Below are positions 1 to 12,110 of a stretch of 64,000 nucleotides of DNA, in pieces (positions within the stretch are counted from its first letter, which is position 1; the number at the start of each line of letters is the position of its first letter). Source of the stretch: Adiantum capillus-veneris (Eukaryota; Streptophyta; Polypodiopsida; Polypodiales; Pteridaceae); contig CM043944.1 in the NCBI GenBank assembly GCA_014529385.2, forward strand, positions 175,297,740-175,361,739, read 5' to 3'. Below the pieces are notes generated by a model. The model saw only the letters and a program-made list of their open reading frames with translations, was not told where the DNA came from and did no database searches. Position numbers and translations under genes: made by a program.

Positions 1-1020
1 GCCGGGGAATCGCCCTGCACTAAGCCCAAGAGGCACTTTGTGCTTCTCCTATGAGTTGTTTGTAGTAGGAAAGAAGAGGAAGAGGAAGAGGAAGAGGAAG
101 AGGAAGAGGAATGAGTTGTTTTTCTGCAAGTTGTTAATTTCTGTGTTGTCTGCAAGTTCTGTGATTTCTGCATAATGTTGTGTTTTCTATTTGCACACAG
201 TCTTTCCACAATTAGTAGTTGTTAGCTTGTTTGCAGTGAATGAATAAGTAGGAAGGCAGTTAGCAATTTCTGTTTGCACACAGTCTGTACACAGTTTTCT
301 GTCAAGGTTTGGCTGCACACAGTCTTTGCACAGTAAGGTAGTGAGAGAGGAAGTAGGTGGACAGTTAGCTCACTGTCAGTAAGCAGTTAACAGATTAGTC
401 AGTGGTTAGCAGCACTGTTAGTAAGTAGATAAGGTAGTGAGCTGTCTGTGAGCTGTTGACTGGGAGGTTAGGTAGGTGAGAGTGTGTGTGGCCAAGAAAG
501 GGTCACCTAAACCGCGCGCGGTCATCGCCAAAAAAAAATAAAATAATAATATATATTTAAGCGTGAGTGACTGGGGGGCTACACTAAAATTTTGATCGAG
601 ATCATTTTCCCAAGCCCAAGCCCAAGCCCAAGCCCAAGCCCCAACCCAAGCCCAAGCCTCAGTCCTCAGTCTTCAGTCTTATGATATATACTAGACTCAC
701 TCTTATATATATACCCTACCCCCTCAAGAGGGAATGAGAGCATGTGGGGCAAGTCCTCCACTCTCCTCCCTTCTCTTCCCACTTGCACCCTTAGACTTTC
801 TAATTTGGGCCTAGTTCCCTACTAGAAATTGACGATTTTAGGGATTCCGAGGGCATAAAGTGACCAAACGGAGGGCTGTAAAGCACGGAATGTCCCTCTA
901 ACCAAGACGCTCGTTTTGAACTATCATACGTTCTATTCTATAGCTGGGTCAGAAAAAAAGGACCAAAAAATCAAAAAATAAATAACTAAGAAAAAACTTG
1001 GGTTGCAAAACACCCAAAAT
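1..1020. other. Non-coding sequence with simple repeats, probable leader/LTR of a plus-strand Ty3 element
   Basis: No gene seen. It holds a GAAGAG hexamer tract at about 73-111, an AAGCCC hexamer tract at about 611-657, and TATA-like stretches near 550 and 700-715. The position just upstream of a Ty3-like gag start (1078) suggests LTR/leader sequence, but no second LTR copy is in the window, so this is inference. Confidence 0.4.
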
Positions 1021-1077
1021 TACTAGGTGAGCAGCCTTCACGGGCCCTCACTGACACTTCTAGGGGATCCAAGTCAT

Positions 1078-1440
1078 ATGAACCTACGCTTTGGACGAGT
1101 GTTAGAGCACGAGCATATTGGTAGTGCCTCCATTTACGCGGGCACCCATTATTCCTCCACCCTAGGTTCTGGACCTTCGGCCGGGACTCAAGGTAGCGCG
1201 ACCCAAGATCCTCATATCGCGTCTAGTGATTCTTCCTCTGACTACGAAGTCATGGAGGGGTATCCTACACCAAACCCTGATAGTTCAAGTCAAGACATGC
1301 ATGCCATGGGCCCACGGCCCGGGTCTAGCGTGTTTAGCCGCTTAAAAGAGACCCTTAGTAGAGCTCGCTCCGAACATGCGGTTAATGAAATAAATGAAGG
1401 GAGTGGGGAAGTAAATTCGTCATTCATGCCTAAAATGGAC
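1078..1440 (+). pseudogene. Ty3/gypsy gag N-terminal fragment (element F)
   Basis: An ORF opens at the ATG at 1078 with MNLRFGRVLEHE. This matches the opening MNLRSGCVLG of the minus-strand gag of element A near 24706, so I read it as the start of a related Ty3 gag polyprotein on the opposite strand. The rest is Ser/Gly/Pro-rich low-complexity sequence, as is common in the N-terminal part of these gag proteins. The reading frame stays open upstream to 1027 but without an ATG. The frame ends at 1461, where the sequence has already changed into the opposite-strand 3' ORF of element A, so the gene is truncated by the junction near 1440. No capsid, protease or RT remains. Confidence 0.45.
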
Positions 1441-1441
1441 C

Positions 1442-2236
1442 CTATGCTTCTTCTTGTGTAGCAGTGGCCTCTTGTGTGGATTCATCTGTCTTTTTCTCTT
1501 CAAGCTTTTGAGTAGTTGCTGGTTCCTTTTCTTTTTGTTTCTCTTGCTGGTCAGCCTCTTGTGCAGATTCGGTTTCTTTGGTGGATTCAGATTCTTTCTC
1601 TTTCTCAGGTGATCGTGGTGGGCTTGGCATAGGATGGTCCTGTTCAGTAGATGGTGAAGTGGGTCTGGGTGACTCATAGCCTTGCTCTTGTGTTTCTTCT
1701 CTAGCCATCTCCTCGGCTTGTCTTTGTTCCTCTGCCTCTTTCTCCTTTCTAGGTGCTTCTTCGGCTTCTTTCAACTTGAGGGCTTCAGCTTCTTGGTAGA
1801 TTTTCTCCAAGATTTTCTTGGTAGATTTTCTCCAAAATTTCTATCAGATCCTTTGCCTCTTTTCTGGTGTGATGCTTCGTTCTTGGCCCTTTAAGTCTAC
1901 TAGGCACCATTTCTATGGGTCCTTCCATTGTGCTTGTTGGCTACACTGGTAGGACTGTTTCTCTCTTTCATAACGAGCTTGTTTTTGCGTGGGCTCTTCT
2001 TGGTGGGCAGCAACAGCTTTTCTCTTCAATTCTTCTCTTCTCCTCGTTGTCAGAGCTCTTGCTGCTGTGCCTTTCCAACGAGCTATCAGAGCTGATTTTT
2101 CATTGGATTTATAAGATCTCTTCCCTGACCTTGTAGCTCTCGGAGAGGGTTGTGCTGCCAATATCCATGTATTTTGATTAGGGGTAGGTGGTAGATTGTC
2201 AGCCATGCCGATGGCATGGTACGCAATTCTGGTCAA
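1442..2236 (-). pseudogene. C-terminal part of the extra 3' ORF of Ty3 element A
   Basis: The segment contains two open stretches, 2236-1913 and 1810-1442, separated by stops. The first begins right after the stop of the preceding ORF with LTRIAYHAIGMADNL. The matching LTRIAYQALGMIDDL lies at 28373-28420 in element B, so the two ORFs are one conserved unit. The second stretch is extremely Glu/Lys/Gln-rich and likely forms a charged coil. No enzymatic motif is visible. It is the last coding material of element A before the junction with element F. Confidence 0.5.
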
Positions 2237-2239
2237 GAC

Positions 2240-2890
2240 TTATGGCGCACCCAAGTAAGTGATCTTGCTTTCTTTCTTGGTGCCCTTCAAGGTGATCAGG
2301 ACATACTGGGCGTGGTCCACTGGTTGCCTAGTTGTTGACTTGAGAACTTGGGTAAATGTGGTGGCAATCGCATGATTTGGCGTAGTGTACCTTGGTGGTC
2401 TTTTTGCCAAGAAGTGGAAGTGCTGGTTGTATAATCTGGCTGGCTCTTCAACTTGTTTGTGAATCAAATTTTCAAATGTAGCCACGGCTGTCTCTTTGGT
2501 AAAGGTTCTTGCTGTTTTTCTGTCTCTTTCTCTCATGGTCATTCCCTCTATAGATAGTCTGAGTGCCTCTTCCACTATATCTTTGGTTATGACCACCTCG
2601 ACCTTGTTTCCTTGAGTGTCAGATATTTGTGCGATTCCATCTTCTTTAACTGTGGATAGAAGCTTGTAAGCTTTCTGAAAATCCACTCCGCAAGGCTCCA
2701 ATTCATACAAGTCTCTGAGTCCCAGCCTGTGGTTGGCTTCTTTGGTCTCTCGCTTGGTAACAACATCATACACTTCCTTAGGTAGGAGTTGCAACTCCAC
2801 CTGATGTCCCTCTTCTCTCTTGAACCTGCCAGTGAAGACTGTGGTATGATGTTCTTCTAGCTATTCTTTGGAGAGATAAATTGCCTTGGC
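2240..2890 (-). pseudogene. Extra 3' ORF (ORF X) of Ty3 element A, function unknown
   Basis: A 186-residue open frame (ATG at 2800) continues upstream to about 2890 past a stop. The core residues RDLYELEPCGVDFQKAYKLL, followed by a segment ending VEEALRLS, align with DNFLRLPPWGTDFRRAHELI, followed by a segment ending INEALHLP, in the minus frame at 28930-28760 of element B. Conservation of this block at the same place in two diverged elements argues that it is a genuine element gene rather than chance. The position, 3' of integrase, resembles additional ORFs known from some plant Ty3 lineages. I recognise no domain. An RNA-binding, nuclear-targeting or captured host protein would all be guesses. 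Confidence 0.55.
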
Positions 2891-5266
2891 TGCCTTGACT
2901 GAATTGGGGTCTAATTGATAAGCGGACAGTTTCTGCAACTTCTCCTTCTGGTTGAGCTTTTTCTTGGCCCTCTCTGCTGCTTGCATTGCTCCTGTTCAGT
3001 GAATAAAGTGCAAATTTAGCAGATTTGTTGGAATTTTCTCTGAAATGTCCTTTCGTCTAAAATGCTGACAATACTGGTCCAGTTTTCTTAAAATCAATTT
3101 CTAAACAAGCATAGATGTATAAAAACATGCAAGGAACAAAACTGTAAAGTCAAAACAACTTTTTGCAACCAAAGTAAATAATCGCGATTATTTACAGGCT
3201 GAGCAAAATTTTCAACTTTTTGCAAACTTAGCTTCATAGGCTTGAAGTATATACCAAATACATACTCAGAGTGAAATATGTGCTCATTTGGATGCATAGG
3301 GTGAAAATGGTACCAAGTTTTGGCTTTAGGTCTCTGAAACAGTAGATATAAAGGAAATTTGAGATTTTGAGCTCCAAATTGATTCAAAATTGGCTAGTGG
3401 GCTTAACACATCATGTACTTTGGATGTATGATGGAAAAATATCATAACTCCTCGATTTTGGCTAGAAAGTAAATAATCGCGATTATTAACTTTTCTTCCA
3501 AAATTGATATTTTTTGGTACAAAGTGGTTCTAAGCATTGTATAGACCCTGTGTATGAGATATGAGGTCATTTGAATCAAGAAATGTTGTCCATAACCCAA
3601 AAATTGTCTTGCAAAGACTTCTTGGTGGTTTTTTGGCAATTTTCCAAGTTATAGGTGCTCATTTTGGCTCATACTTGATTTTTGGCATGTATTAGGTGTG
3701 TACACATGATAGGTGAGGAGATGTGACAATTTCCAAGCAAAACTGATGCAAAAGTATATAATCGTGATTATTTACAGTAGTGACAAAAAATTTGCAAAAC
3801 TTACAAATTTTGACCTAGACACATTCTATACACCTAAAAAAGAACAAGTCTTAAATTGAATTTGGTCAAGTTTGGTCATGCCGGCATCACTTTATGCTTT
3901 GTGGACTTTGAAATCATCATTTTTTGTGATTACACTGCCTCTCGGGTTGTTCACTCAACTTTGAGGCTTTGGACTTGTCCGCAACATAGTCGTGAAGCAA
4001 CTCGTCCAATTCTGGCTCATTTGGAGTCAGTTTTGACGCTTTGTAGCCTTCGAGCCGTTTTCTGCTTTTCGAGGGCTTTGCTTGATTGATTTCACCAAAC
4101 CAATCATATACATTGTATATGAACCTCGTATGCAAGCTCTCCGTGGGGTCAGATCGGAATTTTGGCACTTGCCAAAAACCTAGCTTTTCTATTAGGGACC
4201 CCCTCGACCCTTGTCGAATGGTCAACTGATGATATAGAAAGGTTCTATTATGTTAGGGCATGCTATGGTTCAAATCTTGTCTGATTTGGTCGAGCTGACA
4301 GGCCGCTACGGTCAGTTTTTGGTCGTAGGTCTTCGTGCACTGCTCGGTGTCTAGGGTTTTTTCTAGAGCTTTAATCTAGCTACCGGCCATACTAAATGGA
4401 TCATTGACGAGTAAAGAACTTACCCCTCATGTTTCGTGTGAGACGACGTTGAAAACGGTCAACTGTGGACTCCAAAAAAGTTGCACGAAAGAGGTCAAAA
4501 TCTCTCTCTGTAAAGGCTGCAAGTGGAAATGAGGTGGTTTTAGCCTACCTTGGATATCTATACCCGGACTTCTCGAACCAATTTTCCCCAGATTCCCTCG
4601 TTAGTCCTACTAGGCCGTGAAATCTATGTTAGACTCAAAAATTTTCCTGATCGGATTCCTGTAGCTCATTCTGCAAGAATTTTACAAAAGTAGGCCTGGC
4701 CGCCTAATTTAAGCTTTCTGCTTCCATCTTCTAATTTCATCGAAAATTTTTGTGCTTGTCCGCCTTGTCTTTCTGATCACCATTGTGTATGGCAAGTTAA
4801 GTTAAGAAAAAGGAGCACTTATCTTCTTCACAAATCGTAAAACCAATCAAGCAATGGCAAGTTAAGTCTCAAAAGTTCCCATTTGAGCTTCCCTGCTATT
4901 TATTATTAATTTTTGACCTGTTTATTTGCAAAAATCAAAGAAAATAGCAAAATGCTCTAAAAAAGTAAAGTGAAAATCCAATAATTAAGAAAATCCATTG
5001 AAAAACACAACTTTATTGTTTTTTGTTGGATTTTTCTTTTTTTAAGTCTCATTAACAACAAAAATGATGAAAATACCCAAAAAGGACTATTTTTTAATGA
5101 TTTTTTGATAGTATATACACTATTTACACTCATTGGAAAGATATTATTAGTGAATTTTTCCTTGATGATGAATTATAAGGGCATTATTAGGTATTTTTAC
5201 AAAAAATCACACGTTAACATCAACTTTTTCCTCCCTCTTCAAACATTGCCCTTAATTACTTAGTAC
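2891..5266. other. Non-coding spacer of element A between tail ORF and ORF X, with three palindromes
   Basis: About 2.4 kb, AT-rich, with no convincing gene. A 102-residue minus-strand frame at 4225-3917 has no recognisable motif and no counterpart seen in B. It contains three near-copies of a palindrome centred on ATCGCGAT at 3175-3194, 3470-3489 and 3755-3774, spaced about 290 bp apart. Confidence 0.6.
3175..3774. repeat. Three TAAATA-ATCGCGAT-TATTTA palindromes, about 290 bp apart
   Basis: Copy 3175-3194 is a perfect 20-bp palindrome. Copy 3470-3489 differs at the last arm and copy 3755-3774 has a T for C in the core and one arm change. A fourth near-copy (25117-25136) lies in the 5' leader of the same element. 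The regular spacing of about 290 bp suggests local duplication, but flanking similarity is weak by eye. Confidence 0.7.
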
Positions 5267-5844
5267 TTAGTGTTCTTCCACCCCTCCTAGATGGCGTACT
5301 CCGGGATGACTGTGTGCATGGGTTGAACAATCGTGTCTATGCATAGGCGTGGTTGGCTCTACCATGCTTTGAAGATCAATGCAATTCAAACCATTATGAT
5401 GTGCAAGAGCTGGATCTTGAGTAATTAACTCAAGGGTTTCTGATGTCGAGGTTTGTTGTTGATGTCTTCCAAAGAGAAAATCTTGTAGCTTCTGTGCTCT
5501 CTGCTTGATTGTACCATCAGGATGCTTCAGCACGCTAATTGCTTGAGCTATTGGTAGCACTTTTGTTTATTGTCGAGCTTTTTTCCTCCATTGGTAGCTT
5601 AATCTGCTTGTTGTTGTTTGGTCTGGTGGAATCTTTTGAGACTTAACTTGCCATTGCTTGATTGGTTTTACGGTTTGTGGAGAAGGTAAGTGCTCCTTTT
5701 TCTTTCAAACCCATTTCATTCTAGGTTCCTTACTCGGAGATGCTCGTCTCTGTGTTTTAATCCTTGGAACCTTCTTTTGTTTTGTCGGTGAAGTTTTAGG
5801 CACCCAGATTTGAATCGGTTTATCCTTAAGCTGTGCTTTTGGTA
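5267..5844 (-). pseudogene. Tail ORF downstream of the retropepsin-like domain, Ty3 element A
   Basis: An open frame at 5560-5267 ends with EPTTPMHRHDCSTHAHSH. The corresponding region of element B (minus, about 31470-31400) reads EPHYTAMHRHALYSQALTH, so the end of this ORF is conserved between the two elements. No known motif. It probably formed the C-terminal part of the same product as the retropepsin-like domain just upstream. Confidence 0.45.
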
Positions 5845-6336
5845 CTAAATTTTCTTGACTCCTTGCATGCTACTTGTAGCATTCGCTTGTCGAGGTGATG
5901 GAGAAGATTGATTACTTCGTAATTTGATTTGTTGATTGCTTCTTTTCCATTCCTCCTTGCTTGGTACAATTGGAACTATGAGTTGCCCGCCTTTAGGTGA
6001 TAGCTTTAGCTGGTTTGTATCCCAATCTGGTACTGCTTTGTATGTCCGCATCCAAGGAATTCCAAGAATCATCGTCTCATTTATGTGTTCATCTGGTAAG
6101 CATAAAAACTGATGAGAACATGAACATCCATGTACTATCACGTTCAAGTTGACTACTCTCAATGTTGGGGTTGGGTTCTTGTTGCATCCTTTGATTGTCG
6201 CTATTCCTGCTGTCAATGCTTGACTTGTTGCCTTCTTGTACGTGGAATAACTAACTGCATTTACTCTAGCTCCTATGTCGACCAAAGCATTGGTGCTATG
6301 ATTTTTGAGTTATACTTCAATGTGCAGGTCCATTCC
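5845..6336 (-). pseudogene. Retropepsin-like domain downstream of integrase (PR2), Ty3 element A
   Basis: The frame reads MDLHIEV, a stop (TAA), then LKNHSTNALVDIGARVNAV and later an ILGIPWMRTYKAVPDW motif. In element B the same place (32385-32068) reads ALVDTGAKANVV and ILGVSWMRTYQATPNW. These are the two hallmarks of an aspartic retropepsin: the active-site loop with DTG and the hydrophobic-hydrophobic-Gly segment before the C-terminus. In A the catalytic triplet has become DIG and there is a nonsense codon, so this copy is inactive. In Ty3 elements the protease normally lies upstream of RT. Here it follows integrase, and no upstream protease is left in A. Confidence 0.75.
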
Positions 6337-6426
6337 GTCTAACTAGTCATCATCTATTGAAACTGCGTCTTTAGGTAATTCACATTGTCGGTCATCTATT
6401 TCCAGAGTGTTGATGGGAATTTGTAT

Positions 6427-8113
6427 CTATTGATTCTTGAGAGCAACTTTCCACTTGAGTACCCGAAGCTCAGCTTCCTCTTGGGCTTCATCAATAACCT
6501 GCTGTTGTTTAATCTTCCTTTGCTTGGCTGCATGCATTCTTTCTAGCAATTCATTGGTTAGCAGCAAATTGTATTTCTTTAAACGATATCCAGTAATCCA
6601 ATTAGCCATTGGCTCACCGTCTAGGGTGGACAATTTTACTGCTCCGCTTGGAGATACATCTTCAATGATAAACGATTCGTTTCCCTTTTTCTTAAACTTA
6701 GGAATGTGTTGCTTAAGGGAATAGATTAAAACTAAGTCCCCTTTCTTGAAGATTTTTGTGATTAAGTGGGAATCAGAAAACTGTTATTGTTTCCGCTTTT
6801 GTGCATAGATGTGAGCTACAGCCGTTAGCCTTTGCTCATCTAGCTTTTCCAAATCTTCAAGTCTTTCTGACAATTCATGTCCAGTCCACTCGAGATTCTG
6901 TGCTATCCTTAATGTCAGCAATAGAAATTGCATTGGAAGTATGGCATCAAAACCATAAACAAGGTTAAAGGGTGTAGCATTTAGAGCTGTTTTGAATGAA
7001 ACTCGATAAGCCCATAGAGTTGCATGGAGATTCATTTCCCAGTCTGTTCTTCATGAACTAACCACTTTAGTCAGCACCGAGCTAAGAATTTTAGTCGTAT
7101 GCTCAGCTTGTCCATTTGCTTGCGGGTGATATGGAGCTGATTTGTTATGGATGACCATAAAATCATTAAGCAAATACTCAATTACCTCATTGAGGAAATG
7201 AGTTTCCCGATCACTGACAATTTCTATTGGCAGTTCATATCTCATGAATACATACTCGAATAAGAATACAACAGTGATTCTAGCATCATTCTTTTGAGTT
7301 TCTTTAGTCTCGGCCCACTTGGTCAAATAGTCCATAGCTACAATGATATATTGAGCTTGGGTTCTATACGCAGGTGGCTGTATTGGTCGAACAAAATCTA
7401 TACCCCATTTTGCGAAAGCTCTAGCTCCTATCATTGGTATTAAGGTCATGCTATCTACACGTGTCGGCATTTTTGCTCGTTGACAAGCATCACACCTGTG
7501 AACATATTTTTTAGCATCTGCAAAAAGTGATGGCCACCATATGCCTGCCATCAAGATTGCTCTTCTAGTGGTCTCACTAGAAAAGTGACCCCCAGCTAAT
7601 CTAGCATGTGCTTGTTCTATAATTAGAATATACCCGTCTTCATTTGCACAAAGACGCAAATGTTGGTCCTTACCTCTCCGATACAATTGGTTCCCAATAA
7701 GAGCATAGTCTTGCTTTAGTTTCAATTTCTCTTTGATGGTGTTTACTCATATCCTCAGGAAATGTTCGGCTTGATAAGTAGGTAACTATATAGTTACTCC
7801 ACTTAGGAACATGTGACATTTGAAACAATGTTACATGAGGTATGGGTGTTTGTTTTTGACAATGAGGGCAATCCTTTACAAAAGATCGAACATCTTTCCT
7901 CATAGTCGGCCAAAATACTCCAAGTCTCAAGATTCGTTGCATAGTTTGGTCTTTCGCAAAGTGAAGTCCTACTATGGTAACATGTGCTTGACTTAGGTAC
8001 TGTTCTTTTCCTTCAGGATTGATGCATAAAAGCAATATCCCGTCTCGATTCCTTTTGTATAGCCTACCAGCTAGTAATTGAAACATAGCCGATTGCTCGA
8101 TTAATCCAATTGT
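6427..8113 (-). pseudogene. Integrase of Ty3 element A
   Basis: Minus-strand fragments give the full integrase order. The zinc-binding head has CPHCQK (about 7870) and a second overlapping head copy or frame with CDACQRAK (about 7490). The catalytic core has GIDFVRPIQPP, VAMDYLTKWAE (second Asp) and HPQANGQAEHTTKIL (Glu) at about 7430-7080. The C-terminal region lies at 7035-6427. These are DDE motifs of Ty3 integrase. The chain is broken into at least three frames (8113-7670, 7725-7051, 7035-6427). The first 44 residues of the open frame that starts at 8248 belong to the inserted DNA, not to integrase. Confidence 0.85.
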
Positions 8114-8813
8114 GATAGGAAGTGGTATTTGTGAATCCACTTTGTAAGGTCTCCAACCCCGAGCTAAAAGAGCACCATTGTACCATGAAATGAACATAAT
8201 GGAAAAAGTTACTATTTTTAGCAGTTTTTTAAATTCTGTGAGTGCCATGATGTTTAGAATGTTTTAGAGCTTCGAAATGTGAATTAAAATAAATTTTGTA
8301 AAAAAAATTCCAAAAATAGTAAGTTTTTGGTCACCTGACGCGTCCAGTTTCGACCATCTCGAAAAACTGCACACGTACCCCGAATTTGAAAAAAATGCAT
8401 TTTCGGAACCGGGGGGGGGGGTTGCTAAATATGGCAGGTACTCGGACCAGTACGCCTTAGTTAGAGCTTAGTATAGCAATTTACGGCATTAAATTCCGAC
8501 TCGTATGGGCCGTTTTAGCCTAAAATCAATTTTTCCTAAAGTTGTGCGGGGAGGCACCGGGGCTCGAGGTTGTGTGGGAGCAGGTTCCAAGCCACTCTGA
8601 GCTAGATTTAGCAGCTAGGGGGCGCCGTCTTGTCTTGTGGGAGTTGTGGGAGAGTTGCCAAGCTTGAGAGTGAGTGTGAGAGCCAGTTAGACTAGCTAAC
8701 TGGACACTTGGTAGGCAGGAACTAGACTTGCCATGCATTAACTAAGTGCTCATTCAGATGCAAATAGCAAGGCTGGTCGATTTTCCGCTTGAAGGAGCCT
8801 ATTTAAGAGTGTG

Positions 8814-8962
<149 letters not shown>

Positions 8963-9795
8963 TGGGGAGGTGCTGCCGGCACACACAGTTTTTGAAGGAG
9001 AAGCAAGGAGGGAAGGGCTACCGAATTCTCGTCTTGAGAACTCATTTGGATCAGGAAATCAAGAGTATTTTCAGCCCCTAATCACGGTAATCATGATTTA
9101 ATTTATGCTCATCTGTAAACCTCTTCATCATTCTCTTAAAATTCTCGTCTACTATGCTTAATCCTAGCTATAATTCCCAATAGCTGTACTCTAAATCTCC
9201 ATAGCTATACTCCATTATATAATCATCAACCAATAGCTGATTATGCAGCCATTCATCACTCTTAATCAATGATTAATGCATGATTAGGAGAGATTTCTCT
9301 CTCTAGGCAGCATAGTAATTAATTGACAAGCCGATAATGATGTGGATTTGATGGAATTCATTCTTTTACCACACAATATTGGTGTAACTAAGATAGATTC
9401 AATTTTATCATACATTAAGATGTGATTAAGGTAGAAATTAATCCATCATTAAGCCACTAAGAAGAGAATTTTCTCTCATCTATGCATGCGGAAATTCTAC
9501 ATCTTTCTAATTGCAGTAGGAAAGTGATTGAACTTGCTTAATTCATCTCTCTTGTAATTTAATTAGTAAAATTCTGAATTTCTTAATCATCTAAGCCAAG
9601 TGGTTAACTTTAGAGCCGGTTCCCTTAGGACAAGTAAAGTATTACCCATAAAATTACTAGGTCTCGAAGGAAAAATCTAACCCTCTTGCATAAGGAGGAT
9701 TGTTCAATGATTCTGATCTGCCATTTGGATTGTTATGATGCTCTCGGACTTTAGCTCTTTTCTTCAAGTTTATCATTTAAAGTAGTGAGTATAAA

Positions 9796-9963
9796 ATGGC
9801 CTCGGTTAAGAGAACTCGCTTCGGTGGTGCCCACGACCGCGAGGCGGGAATGAGCAATGTGAATGGAAAAGGAAAAGCTCCCATGGATGAACAAGCACCG
9901 ACCATCTCACGAGCCATCGACGAAGAAATGGAAGAGGTAGGTCATAATTTCATTCAAATTGTT
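9796..9963 (+). other. Possible first exon or short ORF inside the insertion
   Basis: ATG at 9796 opens MASVKRTRFGGAHDREAGM and continues for about 56 residues, ending in an acidic stretch (EEMEEV) directly followed by a good splice-donor-like GTAGGT. The upstream sequence is AT-rich with a TATAAAA-like run just before the ATG. No motif recognised and no downstream exon found within the insertion, so it may be a captured exon or the start of a non-autonomous element's gene. Confidence 0.25.
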
Positions 9964-10219
9964 TAATTCAACATTGCACACGTTTAGCTAGGAAAGAATA
10001 TATCCCCAAACATGTTGGATAAATCCGACGGAAACCTCGGTATTTGAATTCATTTGTACATTAAGTCTAAAGTAGGAAAGAAATGATTGATGGATATATT
10101 GTTTGCAATAGGAAAAAATGTCTACTAGGGAAAATTCAGCTCGGCATGTTCATTCTATTTCCAATGTTGAATTAGTCCTGAACCCCTCCTGATCAGGGGG
10201 CAGAGTTCCTGGTTAAGGG

Positions 10220-10335
10220 CTCTTGAATCCACGACTGCTGGTTAAGTGGTGGATATCCACGACTATGCGGTGGGAACCCACGTCTTGCTTTCTATGCAGT
10301 GGGAATGTCCATGTCGTGCTTTCTATGCGGTGGAC
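10220..10335. repeat. Short direct repeats near the right end of the insertion
   Basis: Related units around GCTTTCTATGC(A/G)GTGG and CTGGTTAAG/GTGGATATCCAC recur two to three times within about 115 bp. They are subterminal in the 2,355-bp insertion. Confidence 0.5.
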
Positions 10336-10468
10336 ATACCTAGTTGTATGGGAAGCTAGGTGACAACGGGAGGAGTAAACTCTCGCTAGGATAGATCTAG
10401 TGGCCACCAGGTTCACCATCAGATCCGCCGTTTGATACAGCGGGGTGGGAACCTCACACACTTGGGCT

Positions 10469-12060
10469 ATTGTCATCAATGACACAATGTTTTCCGACCA
10501 TCTAGGTATCATTTCCACTAAGAACAAATAGGCATCTAGTAGATCATCGTCTACCCCTCTAGGTGATTCTCCTGAAACAATCCTTGACAAATGATCTGCT
10601 CGTTTATGTGTAGTGACCTTTTTTTCAACCACAGTGAAATCAAATTCGAGAAGAATGATGAACTATCTCACTATTCTTCCTGTGCTGCATGGCTTGTTGA
10701 CTAAATACAACAAAGCTTGGTGGTCCACAAAGAGCACAAACTTGTTGGCTAATAGGTAATGTCTATACTTTTTACCGGCATAGATCATTCCTAATCCTTC
10801 CCTTTCGGTGGTGGTGTAATTCTGTTATGCCATGTTCAATTATCGGATAGCATAAGAAATAGGAAAGTCAATTTTCCCGTCTCCTGGTTGAGCTAGTATA
10901 CAATCGATAGCAAAATTGGAAGCATCTACATGTACATGGAATATCTTATCCCAATCTGGTGCTTTCAATATTGGACCTGAGGTGAGAGATTGCTTAAGCT
11001 TCATGAAGGATTCTTCACATGCCTCCGTCCATTCAAAGTGTGTAATCAAGCTATACATGGGTTTTGCAATAATAGAATACATGTAGATGAACCGTCGGTA
11101 ATATCCACAATGCCCCATGAATGCTTGTACCCCCTTGACTGTTGTTGGTCTAGGTGAATAAGCAATGACATGAATCTTCTCAGTATTAGTAGCTATGCCA
11201 TTTTTAGACACTATATGTCCAAGAATGTTTCCTTGTCTACCCATGAATGTGCACTTTTCAGGATTTAAACAAATCCTATAAAGTCTATATTTTTTGAATA
11301 CCGTTTTGAAGTGTTCAAAATGATCAGCGCGGATTGATGAATGTACACATAGATCATCCATATATACTTCTAAGAATTTCCTAAGATATTCTTTGAAAGC
11401 ATGGCTTATCAACCTTTGAAATGTGGATGGAGCATTAGTTAATCCAAACGGCATAACCTGATAGGCACATATATGTCTCATTCTGTTGCAAAAGCAGTTT
11501 TATGCTGATCTTTTGGGTCAACCAAAAGTTGATTGTATCCCGAAAAGCCATCTAAGAAGCTGTAAGCTTCTTTTCCTACAACTCGTTTTAAAATATGCTC
11601 AGTGATTGGAAGAGGAAAGTTGTCTCTAATAGTAGCTACATTCACTTTTTTGAGATTAACACACACTCATAATTTTTCATTTTTCTTGGGTACTACCACA
11701 ATTGGAGACACCCAATCTGTGTGTTCAATTTCGTAAATGAATTCGGCTTCCTTGAGCTTTTCAATCTCTTCTTTTATCTTCCTGGCAAATGTTTTGTTAT
11801 ATGTGTATGGCCTTTGTCTACTTGGTTTCGCATCATCTCTCATGGGTATGGTATGTTGACAGGTTTCTGGATCAACACCCTTGAGATCCTTGTAAGACCA
11901 AGCGAAGATATCTTGGTATTCCTTTAACAATCTTAGCAAAAGCTCTTCTTCTTCTTCTGTTAGGTCATTCGCAATGTAAGGAGGTCTAGGTTCTTCTCCT
12001 GGTTCAGCCAAGTCTATCTTTTTAGCGTTTTCATGCCCTTCGTAAGACTCGCCCTATTTC
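10469..12060 (-). pseudogene. Reverse transcriptase and RNase H of Ty3 element A
   Basis: From 12060 downward the minus strand gives the pre-RT motif EEEELLLRLLKEYQDIFAWS, then WVSPIVVVPKK, FLDGFSGYNQL, VMPFGLTNAPSTFQ and YMDDLCVHS with the catalytic Asp pair (about 11360), the connection region GHCGYYRRF, and RNase H from about 10960 (FHVHVDAS) through FVDHQALLYL to RADHLSRIV (about 10580). This is the complete Ty3 RT-RNase H order. There is a TGA at 11667, a stop plus frameshift near 11480 and further breaks near 10835 and 10660. The C-terminal end stops at the insertion boundary 10469; the open frame beyond it at 10468-10213 is insert sequence. Confidence 0.9.
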
Positions 12061-12090
12061 CATAGTTCCCTAACAGGTTGTTCGATTATG

Positions 12091-12110
12091 CATTAGGAAA
12101 AGTTTGGACT
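12091..12110 (+). repeat. Left terminal inverted repeat of the 9.55-kb transposon
   Basis: Twenty bases identical to the reverse complement of 21621-21640. A related but diverged end, CATTAGGGAAAGTCTG, begins at 46977 next to the second transposase copy. Confidence 0.9.

Noticed and set aside
604-660. AAGCCC repeats as telomeric repeat
   Set aside because: Plant telomere repeats are TTTAGGG (CCCTAAA); this hexamer is short and irregular.
1442-1810. Glu/Lys-rich ORF as a host gene
   Set aside because: It follows directly on ORF X of Ty3 element A on the same strand and ends at the element junction.
3175-3774. CRISPR-like array from regularly spaced palindromes
   Set aside because: Spacing is about 290 bp, the context is a eukaryotic retrotransposon, and there are no cas genes; likewise for 40.8-42 kb.
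3917-4225. 102-residue minus-strand ORF in the element A spacer as a gene
   Set aside because: No motif, no counterpart at the same place in element B, and no supporting signals.
5267-5330. His-rich tail of the element A ORF as a metal-binding domain
   Set aside because: Only the EP-x-MHRH part is shared with B; the other His residues are not conserved.
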